Source: Pseudoramibacter porci (GTDB taxonomy: Bacteria; Bacillota; Clostridia; Eubacteriales; Eubacteriaceae). Taken from it: a stretch of DNA of 64,000 bases. The notes beneath the pieces were generated by a model, which was not told the origin of the DNA, ran no database searches, and was given only the letters and a program-made list of their open reading frames with translations. Of this stretch, positions 8,980 through 16,904 are shown one piece after another (position 1 is the stretch's first letter; every line of letters starts with the position of its first letter). Made by a program: the position numbers and the translations under genes. The stretch lies in assembly GCF_009696145.1 (NCBI RefSeq), contig NZ_VUMO01000005.1:94506-158505 (forward strand), read 5' to 3'.

Positions 8980-10458
8980 TTAAGCGTTTTTTTCGTCTTT
9001 GGTCTTCATTGTCGGGAAGAGGATGACGTCGCGGATCGTGCGCTGACCGGTAAAGAGCATGACCAAACGGTCGATCCCGATGCCAAGACCACCTGTCGGC
9101 GGCAGCCCGACTTCCAGGGCGTTGATGAAGTCCGCGTCGTACGGATGGGCTTCTTCGTCCCCGCCGGCCTTCTTTTCCATCTGAGCGATGAAACGTTCTT
9201 TCTGGTCCGCCGGGTCGTTGAGTTCTGAGAAGGCGTTGGCACATTCCGCACCGGAGATGTACAGCTCGAAACGCTGGGTGTAACGCGGATCGTCCGGGTC
9301 CTTCTTCGCCAGCGGCGAAATTTCCACCGGGTGCATCGTGACAAAGGTCGGCTGAATCAGCGTGTCTTCGCATTTCGCGTCAAAAACTTCGGCCATGATT
9401 TCGCCGACGCTGCCGTCCTTGCCTTCGATATCGACGCCGAGGTCAGCCGCCGCCTTTTTCGCTTCTTCCACATCGGTCATGTGATCGAAATCCACGCTCG
9501 TCGCTTCCTGAACCAGATCGACCATGCGGGCCCGTCTGAAAGGTTCACCGAGGTGAATGGTGTGGCCGTCGTATTCGACGTCCTTGGTGCCGAGAATTTC
9601 ATCGGCCAGATAATGGTAAAGGTCTTCAACCATGTTCATCACGCCGATATAATCGGTGTAGGCTTCGTAGGTTTCGAGTTCGGTGAATTCCGGATTGTGG
9701 GTCGCGTCCATCCCTTCGTTTCTGAACACACGGGAAAGTTCGTAGACCTTGTCAAATCCGCCGACGATCAAGCGCTTCAGCGGCAGCTCGAGGGCGATGC
9801 GCAGGTACATCGGAATGTCCAGCGTGTTGTGGTGGGTGATGAACGGGCGGGCATTGGCGCCCCCGGCCAAGTTGTTCAAAACCGGGGTTTCCACTTCGAG
9901 GAAGCCGCGGTTATCGAGGAATTCGCGAATCTTGGAGATGATGCGCGAACGGGTGACAAAGACGTCGCGCACTTCCGGATTCACGATCAAATCGACGTAG
10001 CGCTGACGGTAGCGCAGGTCCTGATCCTTCAGCCCATGGAATTTTTCCGGCAATACCTGAAGGGATTTGGACAAGAGTGTAAATTCGTGAACACGAATCG
10101 ACACCTGGCCGCGCTTTGTTTTAAAAGTTTCGCCTTTGATGCCGACGATATCGCCGATATCGACTTTTTTAATTTCGTCGTAATTCGGCAGCAAGTCCTT
10201 TTTCAGATACAGCTGAATTTTGCCGGTGCTGTCCAGCAAATCGTAAAAGCCGACCTTTCCCTGGCCGCGCTTGGCCATGATGCGCCCCGCAAGGGAAAGC
10301 TCCTGACCTTCGTATTGTTCAAAATCGTCGTTAATTGCCTTAGCGTGACCGGTCACATCGTATTTCGTGATTTCGTAGGGGTTCTTGCCTTCTGCTTGAA
10401 GGGCGTGCAGCTTGTCCCAGCGGACCTTGATCACATCGCTCATTTTTTCTTCTGCCAT
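8980..10458 (-). CDS. lysS: Lysyl-tRNA synthetase, class II
   Basis: 492 aa. An N-terminal OB-fold anticodon-binding domain (about 55-150) is followed by the class II catalytic core. Motif 2 is visible as FRNEGMDATHNPEFTELE and motif 3 as GLGIGIDRLVMLF. It charges tRNA-Lys with lysine in the cytoplasm. The length is normal. The start at 10458 follows AGGAGCAAAC. It is 30 bp downstream of greA on the same strand, the common greA-lysS pairing of Clostridia, and shares the greA promoter. The 3' end borders a conjugative element but the coding sequence is intact. Confidence 0.98.
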   Translation of the reverse strand: MAEEKMSDVIKVRWDKLHALQAEGKNPYEITKYDVTGHAKAINDDFEQYEGQELSLAGRIMAKRGQGKVGFYDLLDSTGKIQLYLKKDLLPNYDEIKKVDIGDIVGIKGETFKTKRGQVSIRVHEFTLLSKSLQVLPEKFHGLKDQDLRYRQRYVDLIVNPEVRDVFVTRSRIISKIREFLDNRGFLEVETPVLNNLAGGANARPFITHHNTLDIPMYLRIALELPLKRLIVGGFDKVYELSRVFRNEGMDATHNPEFTELETYEAYTDYIGVMNMVEDLYHYLADEILGTKDVEYDGHTIHLGEPFRRARMVDLVQEATSVDFDHMTDVEEAKKAAADLGVDIEGKDGSVGEIMAEVFDAKCEDTLIQPTFVTMHPVEISPLAKKDPDDPRYTQRFELYISGAECANAFSELNDPADQKERFIAQMEKKAGGDEEAHPYDADFINALEVGLPPTGGLGIGIDRLVMLFTGQRTIRDVILFPTMKTKDEKNA

Positions 10459-10488
10459 GTTTGCTCCTGTTCTCTTTCTCTTTTAGGC

Positions 10489-10959
10489 TTATCTGTGGAT
10501 ATCGAGGATGGTGTAAGTCACCGTTCCCCGCGGCACTTCGATGACGACGGTATCGCCAACCTTGTGGCCCATCAGGCCTTCGCCGACCGGCGACGCGTTG
10601 GACAATTTGCCGGCCTTGATATCCGCTTCGGCCGAACCGACCAGTTGATACGTCATCTGACGCCCGCCGGTTTCCACCGTCATGTAGCTGCCGATCCCGA
10701 TTTCGTCCGTCTGAACGTCGTCGGCCACTCTGATATTGCGGATCTGTTCTTCAAGTTCTTTGATCCGCCCTTCGACAAAGCTCTGTTCGTTTTTCGCTTC
10801 GTCGTATTCCGAGTTTTCGGACAAGTCCCCGTACCCGCGCGCGATGCGCAGCTTTTCGATGACTTCGTAACGGGTAACCGTCTTTAAATGTTCCAGCTCA
10901 TCTTTGAGTTTCTGCAGGCCCTCTTTGGTGACCACTAATTCCTGTTTGTTTTCGCTCAT
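10489..10959 (-). CDS. greA: Transcription elongation factor GreA
   Basis: 156 aa from MSENKQELVVTKEGLQKL (GGAAGGGAT upstream; a longer frame to 11007 is unsupported). The N-terminal coiled coil (about 12-75) ends in the RNA-polymerase secondary-channel tip, with ENSEYDEAKNEQ supplying the acidic residues. The C-terminal FKBP-like domain includes GSAEADIKAGKLSNASPVGEGLMGHKVGD. GreA stimulates cleavage of backtracked transcripts. It is the first gene of the greA-lysS operon. Confidence 0.97.
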   Translation of the reverse strand: MSENKQELVVTKEGLQKLKDELEHLKTVTRYEVIEKLRIARGYGDLSENSEYDEAKNEQSFVEGRIKELEEQIRNIRVADDVQTDEIGIGSYMTVETGGRQMTYQLVGSAEADIKAGKLSNASPVGEGLMGHKVGDTVVIEVPRGTVTYTILDIHR

Positions 10960-11071
10960 AGCAATCCCTTCCGCTTGTATTACCGATGCCAAAAAATAAA
11001 AAAACACACGCGGCCGCGTCTGATTTTCATCGTTTCAGCATCCATTTTAACCATTTTCAATGACTTTACAT

Positions 11072-11100
11072 ATTATATTAATGACCGGCTTAAAAGTCAA
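11072..11100 (-). promoter_or_regulatory. Sigma-A promoter of greA-lysS
   Basis: Minus strand -35 TTGACT (11100-11095), 17-bp spacer, -10 TATAAT (11077-11072). The -35 overlaps the last codons and stop of the upstream phosphatase gene, so the operon has its own start only about 105 bp before the greA ATG. Confidence 0.85.
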
Positions 11101-11923
11101 TGATTTCAAGCGCAACCGCCGGATTTTCCGTCAGAAAATGGGCGATGCCGTCGTGGTCGTTGTCGTAGGCGGTGACGGCGTCCGCCGCGGCCTTGGCCGG
11201 CGCCTCGCCGTTTTTCATCGCGACGCCGATTCCCGCGTAGGCGAGCATCCCCGCGTCGTTCTGGGAATCCCCAAAGGCGATCATCTGCGTCCTCGAAATA
11301 CCCAGCTGATTTTCGAGTGCTTTAAGGCCCGACGCCTTGGAGAAGCCCTTGAAGGTGACCTCGAGGTAATATTCCCCGACGCGGAAAAAATCGAACACGT
11401 CGGCAAAAGGCGCCGTGATCTCAGGGGTGACCCGGTCGAGGACGTCGCCGTGACCCATCACGAGAATCTTGCACAGCGGGAAATCGACGAAATCCGCCAG
11501 CGGCACGTGCTTTTCGATGGGAATGCCGATCACGCTGCGCTGGTGCTCCACCTTGTAACCGTCGGGGTCGTTGGAAAAATAGGTCCGGCCGTCGTCGACG
11601 AGGACCGACACCGGAAAGCGCTCCGCGTTGTGAATAAAGGCGCGGACGATGTCCGGGTCCATGGTCTTTTCGAAGAGGACTTGCTGATTGGTCTGGTCGA
11701 CGATCTGCGCACCGTTGTAGGCGATGACCAGCCCGTGGTAATCCGCGAGTCTTAACATCCTGCTGTAAGCCGCCGTGCCCACCGCCGGACGGGCTGAGGC
11801 GATGGCGACCGTGCCGCCGGCGCGCTGAAAGGCAATGAGCACCTCCCGCGTCCTCGGTGAAATCGTCTTGTCCGTCGTGAGCAGCGTCCCGTCCAAATCA
11901 AAGGCCAAAATCTTGGGTTTCAT
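11090..11923 (-). CDS. HAD-superfamily Cof-type sugar-phosphatase-like hydrolase
   Basis: 277 aa starting MKPKILAFDLDGTLL, with GGAGG six bases upstream; a TTG two codons earlier is less likely. HAD motif I is DLDGTLL (nucleophile Asp), motif II is in AIASARPA and motif IV is IAFGDSQNDAGML near residue 215. The type IIB cap between motifs II and III is the Cof/YidA kind. These are Mg-dependent phosphatases of sugar phosphates or nucleotide-like metabolites. The exact substrate cannot be told. Confidence 0.88.
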   Translation of the reverse strand: MKPKILAFDLDGTLLTTDKTISPRTREVLIAFQRAGGTVAIASARPAVGTAAYSRMLRLADYHGLVIAYNGAQIVDQTNQQVLFEKTMDPDIVRAFIHNAERFPVSVLVDDGRTYFSNDPDGYKVEHQRSVIGIPIEKHVPLADFVDFPLCKILVMGHGDVLDRVTPEITAPFADVFDFFRVGEYYLEVTFKGFSKASGLKALENQLGISRTQMIAFGDSQNDAGMLAYAGIGVAMKNGEAPAKAAADAVTAYDNDHDGIAHFLTENPAVALEIIDF

Positions 11924-11984
11924 ACGCAACCTCCGTCGTTTTGTTTCATCTTATCACATTTTGCCGAACAAAACCGGCGCAACC

Positions 11985-12014
11985 AAAAAAACTGCCTCGT
12001 TTGAGACAGTTTTT
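11985..12014 (-). terminator. Terminator of the ammonium transporter gene
   Basis: Minus strand stem AAAAACTGTCTC / GAGGCAGTTTTT around an AAAC loop, continuing into T. It lies about 55 bp after the stop of the Amt-PII gene. Confidence 0.8.
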
Positions 12015-12067
12015 CTGGGTTGTTTTATAAGAAGGTCTCTTATAAACAAATGACAATTGGTATTTTA

Positions 12068-13819
12068 TTATTCAACGTCCATGAGCGCCTTCGGTCCTTC
12101 TTCACCAGTACGGACCTTGACGACACGATGTACGTCGTAAACAAAGATCTTGCCGTCGCCGATATGGCCGGTGAACAACGATTTCTTCGCTGTTTCGATC
12201 ACATCGTCAACTGGGATGCCCGAGACGACGACTTCCACCTTAACCTTCGGCAGCAGGGTCGAATCGACCGTCGCGCCACGGTAACGTTCGGCTGAACCCT
12301 TCTGGATGCCGCAGCCCATGACTTGGATAATCGTCATGCCGCTGACCCCGAGTTCGTTCAACGCGCGCTTCAAGGCGTCAAACTTGGACAATCTGCAGAT
12401 AATGACCACTTTGTGCGCTTCCACCGGGCCGCCGGAGACGAGTTCCGGTTCTTTGGACACTTTAACCGCCGCGTCGACCTGAGCCGGTGATGCCTTTTCG
12501 TAATCATCTTCGCCGAGATCGGTATTTTCATTGGCTTCGAGGCTCATATCCGTCACGTCTGAAATCGCAAAGCCGGAATAAGCTGAAGCGAGGCCGTGTT
12601 CGTGAATATCAAGACCTTCAATTTCAATCTGTGGCGAAACACGCAGGCCGACCGTTTTATCAATGATCTTAAAGATAATGAACATGACAACTAAAACGTA
12701 AGCCGCAACGGCCACTACGCCGAGCGCCTGGATGCCGAGCTGATGGGCGCCGCCACCGTAGAAGAGGCCTTTGCCGACGCCGTCTGCGCCAGTTGAGAAC
12801 AAACCAACGGCGATTGTTCCCCACATCCCGTTAACCATGTGGACGGAAACTGCACCGACCGGGTCGTCGATTTTCGCTATATTATCAAAGAATTCAACCG
12901 AAAGGACCACCAGGAAACCAGCCACAAGACCGATAAAGAAAGCACCAAGGGGTGAGACGCAGTCGCAAGGTGCCGTGATCGCAACCAAGCCAGCGAGAGC
13001 TGCGTTGAAAGTCATGGACACATCAGGTTTGCCGTAACGCACCCATGTGAAGATCATCGCGACGACGGTAGCCACTGCAGCAGCCAGGTTCGTGTTCATA
13101 AAGACGATAGAAGCGGACGCCGCGTTGGCGTTGGTATCCATCGCAACCGTTGAGCCGCCGTTAAATCCAAACCAGCAGAACCAGAGGATGAAGACGCCCA
13201 GCGCACAGGCCGTCATGCTGTGGCCCGGAATGGCGCGGGCCTTGCCGTTTTTGTCGTATTTCCCAATACGGGGCCCAAGCAGTGCGGCGCCGAGGCAAGC
13301 GATGAGGCCCCCGACCATATGGACACAGGTGGAGCCGGCGAAATCGTGGAAGCCTAAAACGCCGAGCCAGCCGCCGCCCCAAATCCAGTGACCTGAAATC
13401 GGGTAAACCAGCAGTGAAATCGCTGCGGAATAAATACAGTAAGCTTTAAAGTTTGTCCGTTCTGCCATGGACCCGGAAACGATGGTCGCTGCCGTCGCAC
13501 AGAAGACCGTCTGGAAGATGACGTAGCACCAGAGGGGCATGTTCTGCGGCACGACGCTGTTGGCCGCCGTGTATTTTCCAAGGATCATTGGATCGATATG
13601 GCCGATCAATGCGCCTGTCCCGCCAAACATCAAGCCGAAGCCGACGAGCCAGAAGCACGGTGTCCCGATACAAAAATCCATCATGTTTTTCATCAAGATG
13701 TTCCCGGTGTTTTTCGCACGGGTCAAACCGGCTTCGCAAAGCGCAAATCCCGCCTGCATAAAGAAGACCAGCGCCGCACAAATCAGCACCCAAGAGACAG
13801 TGGTTACACTAAATTTCAT
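12068..13819 (-). CDS. amt: Ammonium transporter (Amt) with fused C-terminal PII domain
   Basis: 583 aa from MKFSVTTVSWVLIC (GAAGGAG upstream). Residues 1 to about 405 are the eleven-helix Amt channel, with the typical opening FFMQAGFALCEAGLTRAKN and HMVGG. After a linker of about 60 acidic residues, about 465-583 form a complete PII (GlnB/GlnK) domain. Its B-loop (TGHIGDGKIFV) and C-loop (VKVRTGEEG) nucleotide sites are kept. In the T-loop (SAERYRGATVDS) the Tyr at the usual uridylylation position is replaced by Val. Normally Amt and GlnK are separate, with GlnK plugging the channel; here the regulator is tethered. It is preceded by an attenuator-like leader. Confidence 0.93.
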   Translation of the reverse strand: MKFSVTTVSWVLICAALVFFMQAGFALCEAGLTRAKNTGNILMKNMMDFCIGTPCFWLVGFGLMFGGTGALIGHIDPMILGKYTAANSVVPQNMPLWCYVIFQTVFCATAATIVSGSMAERTNFKAYCIYSAAISLLVYPISGHWIWGGGWLGVLGFHDFAGSTCVHMVGGLIACLGAALLGPRIGKYDKNGKARAIPGHSMTACALGVFILWFCWFGFNGGSTVAMDTNANAASASIVFMNTNLAAAVATVVAMIFTWVRYGKPDVSMTFNAALAGLVAITAPCDCVSPLGAFFIGLVAGFLVVLSVEFFDNIAKIDDPVGAVSVHMVNGMWGTIAVGLFSTGADGVGKGLFYGGGAHQLGIQALGVVAVAAYVLVVMFIIFKIIDKTVGLRVSPQIEIEGLDIHEHGLASAYSGFAISDVTDMSLEANENTDLGEDDYEKASPAQVDAAVKVSKEPELVSGGPVEAHKVVIICRLSKFDALKRALNELGVSGMTIIQVMGCGIQKGSAERYRGATVDSTLLPKVKVEVVVSGIPVDDVIETAKKSLFTGHIGDGKIFVYDVHRVVKVRTGEEGPKALMDVE

Positions 13820-13885
13820 GATGCACTCCTTCACAAATCACAATATTAACAGATATGAATCAAAGAATAATGAGTCCTGATCAAA

Positions 13886-13933
13886 GAAAAAAGCGCCTTC
13901 CCCCCGCGGGATCCCATAGCGGAGGAAAAGCGC
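13886..13933 (-). terminator. Second (promoter-distal) leader terminator of amt-PII
   Basis: Minus strand 15-bp stem, GCGCTTTTCCTCCGC pairing with GCGGGGGGAAGGCGC (several G-T pairs), 11-nt loop, then six T. It ends about 67 nt before the amt start codon. No gene on this strand lies upstream, so it can only act on the amt transcript itself. Confidence 0.8.
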
Positions 13934-13960
13934 CTTTGCTTTAATCGCGATGCAACAAGA

Positions 13961-14001
13961 ACAAAATAAAAGGCACTTTGAGAAAGAGATCTCAAAGCGC
14001 C
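13961..14001 (-). terminator. First leader terminator of amt-PII
   Basis: Minus strand 11-bp stem GGCGCTTTGAG / CTCAAAGTGCC, 8-nt loop, then TTTTATTTTG. It lies about 25 nt after the predicted transcription start. The flanking CGATAAGAAC and GTTCTT...ATCG can pair around it, giving an alternative longer helix. The motif GGCGCTTT recurs three times in the leader. Confidence 0.75.
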
Positions 14002-14032
14002 CTTGCTTCGTTCTTATCGATTTGTTATTTTC

Positions 14033-14061
14033 ATTTTAAAAGCATTTTCAGAAAATGTCAA
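14033..14061 (-). promoter_or_regulatory. Consensus promoter of amt-PII
   Basis: Minus strand -35 TTGACA (14061-14056), 17-bp spacer, -10 TAAAAT (14038-14033). Transcription would start near 14026, giving a 5' leader of about 205 nt that contains both terminator hairpins. Confidence 0.85.
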
Positions 14062-14169
14062 GGAATTTTTTATATTTTTTAAGCCGTCGTCTTTTATTTT
14101 ATCAGGCCATCGGGTATGATGAGCTTATCTGATTTTCACCGATCCCTACACCATCATGCAGGAGGCCTT

Positions 14170-15012
14170 ATGACCCAATCCCATCAACCTGAACACACAT
14201 TCAAAATCGGCGACTTGTCCCGGCTCTTTCACATCGGTGCGGACTCGATCCGCTACTACGAGCGGCTGGGGCTGCTGCACCCGGTGCGCGACCCCAAAAG
14301 CAATTACCGCCTCTACACCTTGGACGATATCCGGGCGATGAACACCATCCGCGAGCTGCTCGCCCTGGGCTTTCACACCGATGACATCCGCCGCTTCGAA
14401 GCCGATCGCCATCTCGACTCGGTCACCGCGCTGCTCGAAAAAGAAATTCAAGTCGTCGACGCCAAAATGGCCGACTTGAAAAAGACCCGCGCCGATTTAA
14501 ATGCCCGGCTCACCGCAATCCGGGAAGATTTGTCCCGGGACTGCTCCGGAAAAATTGTCCGCCTCACCCTGCCCGAACGTCCGTGTCTGATGATTGTCGC
14601 GTCGCCCATGGCCGACGAGATGATCAGCTACGAGCTCGCCCGGGCCAGCGGCGGCTTCTCCGAAAAAATTGCGACCATCGGCTGCTGCGACTGCTACATC
14701 CTCGACACTACCGCCCTCAACGAAGCCGGCACCGATTACCGCACCAAAGGGGTATTTTTCTACTCGTCCCATTTGACCCTCCCCTGCAACCACGTCCTGC
14801 CCGCCGGAGACTACCTCAGCGTCTGCTATCGCGGCGACTTCAGCCAGAGCCTCGATCTCGTTCCGAAAATGTACAAAGAAGCCGAACGCCTGGGCCTTGC
14901 CCCCGCCGGCGACCCAATGGAATTCTGCCACATCGACCGCTTCGAAACGGCCGATCGGGCCGAATACCTCACCGAGATTCAGCTGCCTGTCGCCGATGCG
15001 GCAAAAAAATAA
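14170..15012 (+). CDS. MerR-family regulator with GyrI/BmrR-like effector domain
   Basis: 280 aa from MTQSHQPEHTFKIG, with AGGAGG four bases before the ATG. Residues 10-80 are a MerR winged helix (FKIGDLSRLFHIGADSIRYYERLGLL; YRLYTLDDI). A dimer coiled coil spans about 85-125. A C-terminal ligand-binding domain of about 150 residues resembles the GyrI-like domain of BmrR-type activators of drug or amine responses. Such regulators bind palindromes between -35 and -10 elements 19 bp apart. A promoter of exactly that design lies 3.2 kb away (18171-18201). Divergent from amt-PII and convergent with the permease operon. Confidence 0.88.
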   Translation: MTQSHQPEHTFKIGDLSRLFHIGADSIRYYERLGLLHPVRDPKSNYRLYTLDDIRAMNTIRELLALGFHTDDIRRFEADRHLDSVTALLEKEIQVVDAKMADLKKTRADLNARLTAIREDLSRDCSGKIVRLTLPERPCLMIVASPMADEMISYELARASGGFSEKIATIGCCDCYILDTTALNEAGTDYRTKGVFFYSSHLTLPCNHVLPAGDYLSVCYRGDFSQSLDLVPKMYKEAERLGLAPAGDPMEFCHIDRFETADRAEYLTEIQLPVADAAKK

Positions 15013-15039
15013 AAGCGGTCATGCCGCTTTTATTTTTTT
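15003..15039. terminator. Bidirectional terminator between merR-like gene and permease operon
   Basis: Near-perfect palindrome AATAAAAGCGG / CCGCTTTTATT with a 5-nt loop, flanked by A-runs and T-runs on both strands. It serves the regulator gene (plus) and the permease operon (minus), whose stop codons lie within about 15 bp on either side. Confidence 0.9.
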
Positions 15040-15051
15040 GCTGTTTTCACT

Positions 15052-16461
15052 TTACTTCCAAACCCCGCGGGCCCTTCTGATCTTCCCGTACATTTTATTT
15101 TCCATCGCCATGACCTCGTTGAGGGGCACATGCTTGAACACCGGACGGCGCATCTTATACTTGATCCAGAACACCGCGTAAACAGCGAGGGCCAGTAGGG
15201 TCACGCCTGTGACGAGCCAGATCATGTTGCGTTCCGCCGGATCAGTGGAGATGTTCAAAATCATAAAGACGGTTCCCGCGATACCGATGAGGGGCAGGAT
15301 CGGCCCGCCCGGCACCTTGAAGGTGCGCGGTGCTTTCGGCAGGCGGCGTCTCAGCACCAGTACGTCCACGTGAGCGAGAATGTAGCTGACCATCCAGAAC
15401 ACCGAGCCGACGAGAATGAAGAAAGAAATCCCGTCGGAAGAACTGTCGCTCATCCATGCGAAAAAGCCGATAGCAGCCGAAATGATCACGACGCCGAACC
15501 AGGGCACGTCGTGTTTATTCGTCTTCGCGAAAATCTGCGGCAGCATGTTCATGCCGGCCATGCCCTGGCAAATGCGCGACAGGCCGTTGGCCGTCGAGTT
15601 CTGGGTCGAGACAACGGCGAGGGCACCGACGAGGGTCATCCAGACCTTCCCGACGTTGCCGAGGAGTCGTTCGCCGTAGAGCAGATGGGGTGCCGGCGAG
15701 TTGAGCAGCTCCTTCCACGGAATGTAATTGTGAAAGCCGAGCACCATGATCGACTGAACGACGCAGATGATGCCAAGGCCGAGCATCATGCCGAGGGGCA
15801 CGTTGCGCTTCGCGTTTTTCACGTCCTTCGAGATTGGCAGCGCGTATTCAGCGCCGATGAACAGCCAAAAGGCCACGGCAGTCATCGACACGATGTCGCC
15901 GAAATTGGTGTCGATCACGTAGGGCTGAGACACCTTCGCCCCGGTGCCCATGCCGATCATGCCGATGATCCCGAGAATCGCCATCGACCCAATCAATAGA
16001 TACGAGACCAGATCCTGAATCTTCGCGAACATGTCGACGCCGTAGAGATTGACAATCATGATCAGCACGGTCATGATTAACGACCACGCGATTGAGGGAA
16101 TCGGAATAAAGCTGAAGGTTTCCGCCATCGCGTAGGCGAAAATCGACGCTTCGACCCCGCAGGAAAGCACGTTGCAGATGAGGTACCCGCCAACCATCGA
16201 GATCAGCGTCGGGAAAGGCCCGAGCCCAGCCATCGTGTACTGGGCCAGGCCACCTGTCGTGTTCGGCATCAGCGCGTTAAGCTCCGACAGAGAGGCGATC
16301 GTCGTCAGGTTCAACGCCAGCGCGATGACCATCGCGACGATAAAGGTCACGCCGATGGTGCCGGCACCCTGTCCGAGGGAGACGAGACAGCTCGTCGCGA
16401 TGACCAGGCCGACGGAAACCGAAACGACCGAGCCTAAGCCGAGTTTTTTCGTTTCATTCAT
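15052..16461 (-). CDS. APC-superfamily amino acid/polyamine permease
   Basis: 469 aa, strongly hydrophobic with about 12 membrane helices and a short basic C-terminal tail. The N-terminus GLGSVVSVSVGLVIATSCLVSLG is the unwound substrate-binding helix 1 of APC transporters. The substrate (amino acid or amine) cannot be read from sequence. It is last of a three-gene operon (OCD-family protein, PII-like protein, permease) with 45 bp to the PII gene. This suggests import of the substrate handled by the OCD enzyme and control by the PII protein. Confidence 0.88.
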   Translation of the reverse strand: MNETKKLGLGSVVSVSVGLVIATSCLVSLGQGAGTIGVTFIVAMVIALALNLTTIASLSELNALMPNTTGGLAQYTMAGLGPFPTLISMVGGYLICNVLSCGVEASIFAYAMAETFSFIPIPSIAWSLIMTVLIMIVNLYGVDMFAKIQDLVSYLLIGSMAILGIIGMIGMGTGAKVSQPYVIDTNFGDIVSMTAVAFWLFIGAEYALPISKDVKNAKRNVPLGMMLGLGIICVVQSIMVLGFHNYIPWKELLNSPAPHLLYGERLLGNVGKVWMTLVGALAVVSTQNSTANGLSRICQGMAGMNMLPQIFAKTNKHDVPWFGVVIISAAIGFFAWMSDSSSDGISFFILVGSVFWMVSYILAHVDVLVLRRRLPKAPRTFKVPGGPILPLIGIAGTVFMILNISTDPAERNMIWLVTGVTLLALAVYAVFWIKYKMRRPVFKHVPLNEVMAMENKMYGKIRRARGVWK

Positions 16462-16506
16462 AATCGTTCCTTATGTTTTTCAGAAAGTTCCGTAAAACCA
16501 GCTGGT

Positions 16507-16857
16507 TTAAAGGGCGTCGATCCCTTCGTCGCCGGTCCGAATCCGAATCACATTGTCGAGACTGTAGACGAAAATCTTGCCGTCGCCGATGTGCCCGGTG
16601 TACAGTGTCTTCTTGATGTCTTCGACGGTGTCCGCCACTTTTTCGGTTTCCACCACGACCGACACCTGAATCTTCGGCAGCAGTTCCATTTCGTAATTTT
16701 CTTCGACCTCGTATTCCTTGGTGCCCTTTTCGACGCCGCACCCCAAAACCTGGGTGAAGGTCATGCCGCCGACCTTCAGGTGGCTCAGCAGGCGCTTCAG
16801 CGCCGCAAATTTCGACATGTCGCAAATGACATCAATCTTTGACAATCCTGTGCTCAT
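16507..16857 (-). CDS. Free-standing PII-like signal protein
   Basis: 116 aa from MSTGLSKIDVICDMSKF (AGGAAATAAAA upstream). The fold signature is complete: B-loop TGHIGDGKIFVY and C-loop VIRIRTGDEG, the ATP/ADP-binding elements of PII. The T-loop (CGVEKGTKEYEVEENYEMELL) lacks the YRGAEY motif, so it is not a normal GlnB/GlnK and is unlikely to be uridylylated at the standard Tyr. Its position between an OCD-family enzyme and an amino-acid permease suggests it gates that permease or enzyme in response to energy or 2-oxoglutarate-like signals. That role is inferred. Confidence 0.85.
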   Translation of the reverse strand: MSTGLSKIDVICDMSKFAALKRLLSHLKVGGMTFTQVLGCGVEKGTKEYEVEENYEMELLPKIQVSVVVETEKVADTVEDIKKTLYTGHIGDGKIFVYSLDNVIRIRTGDEGIDAL

Positions 16858-16904
16858 TTTTATTTCCTCGTTTCTTTTATATTTTGTATTTTTTGACAAC
16901 TGCC

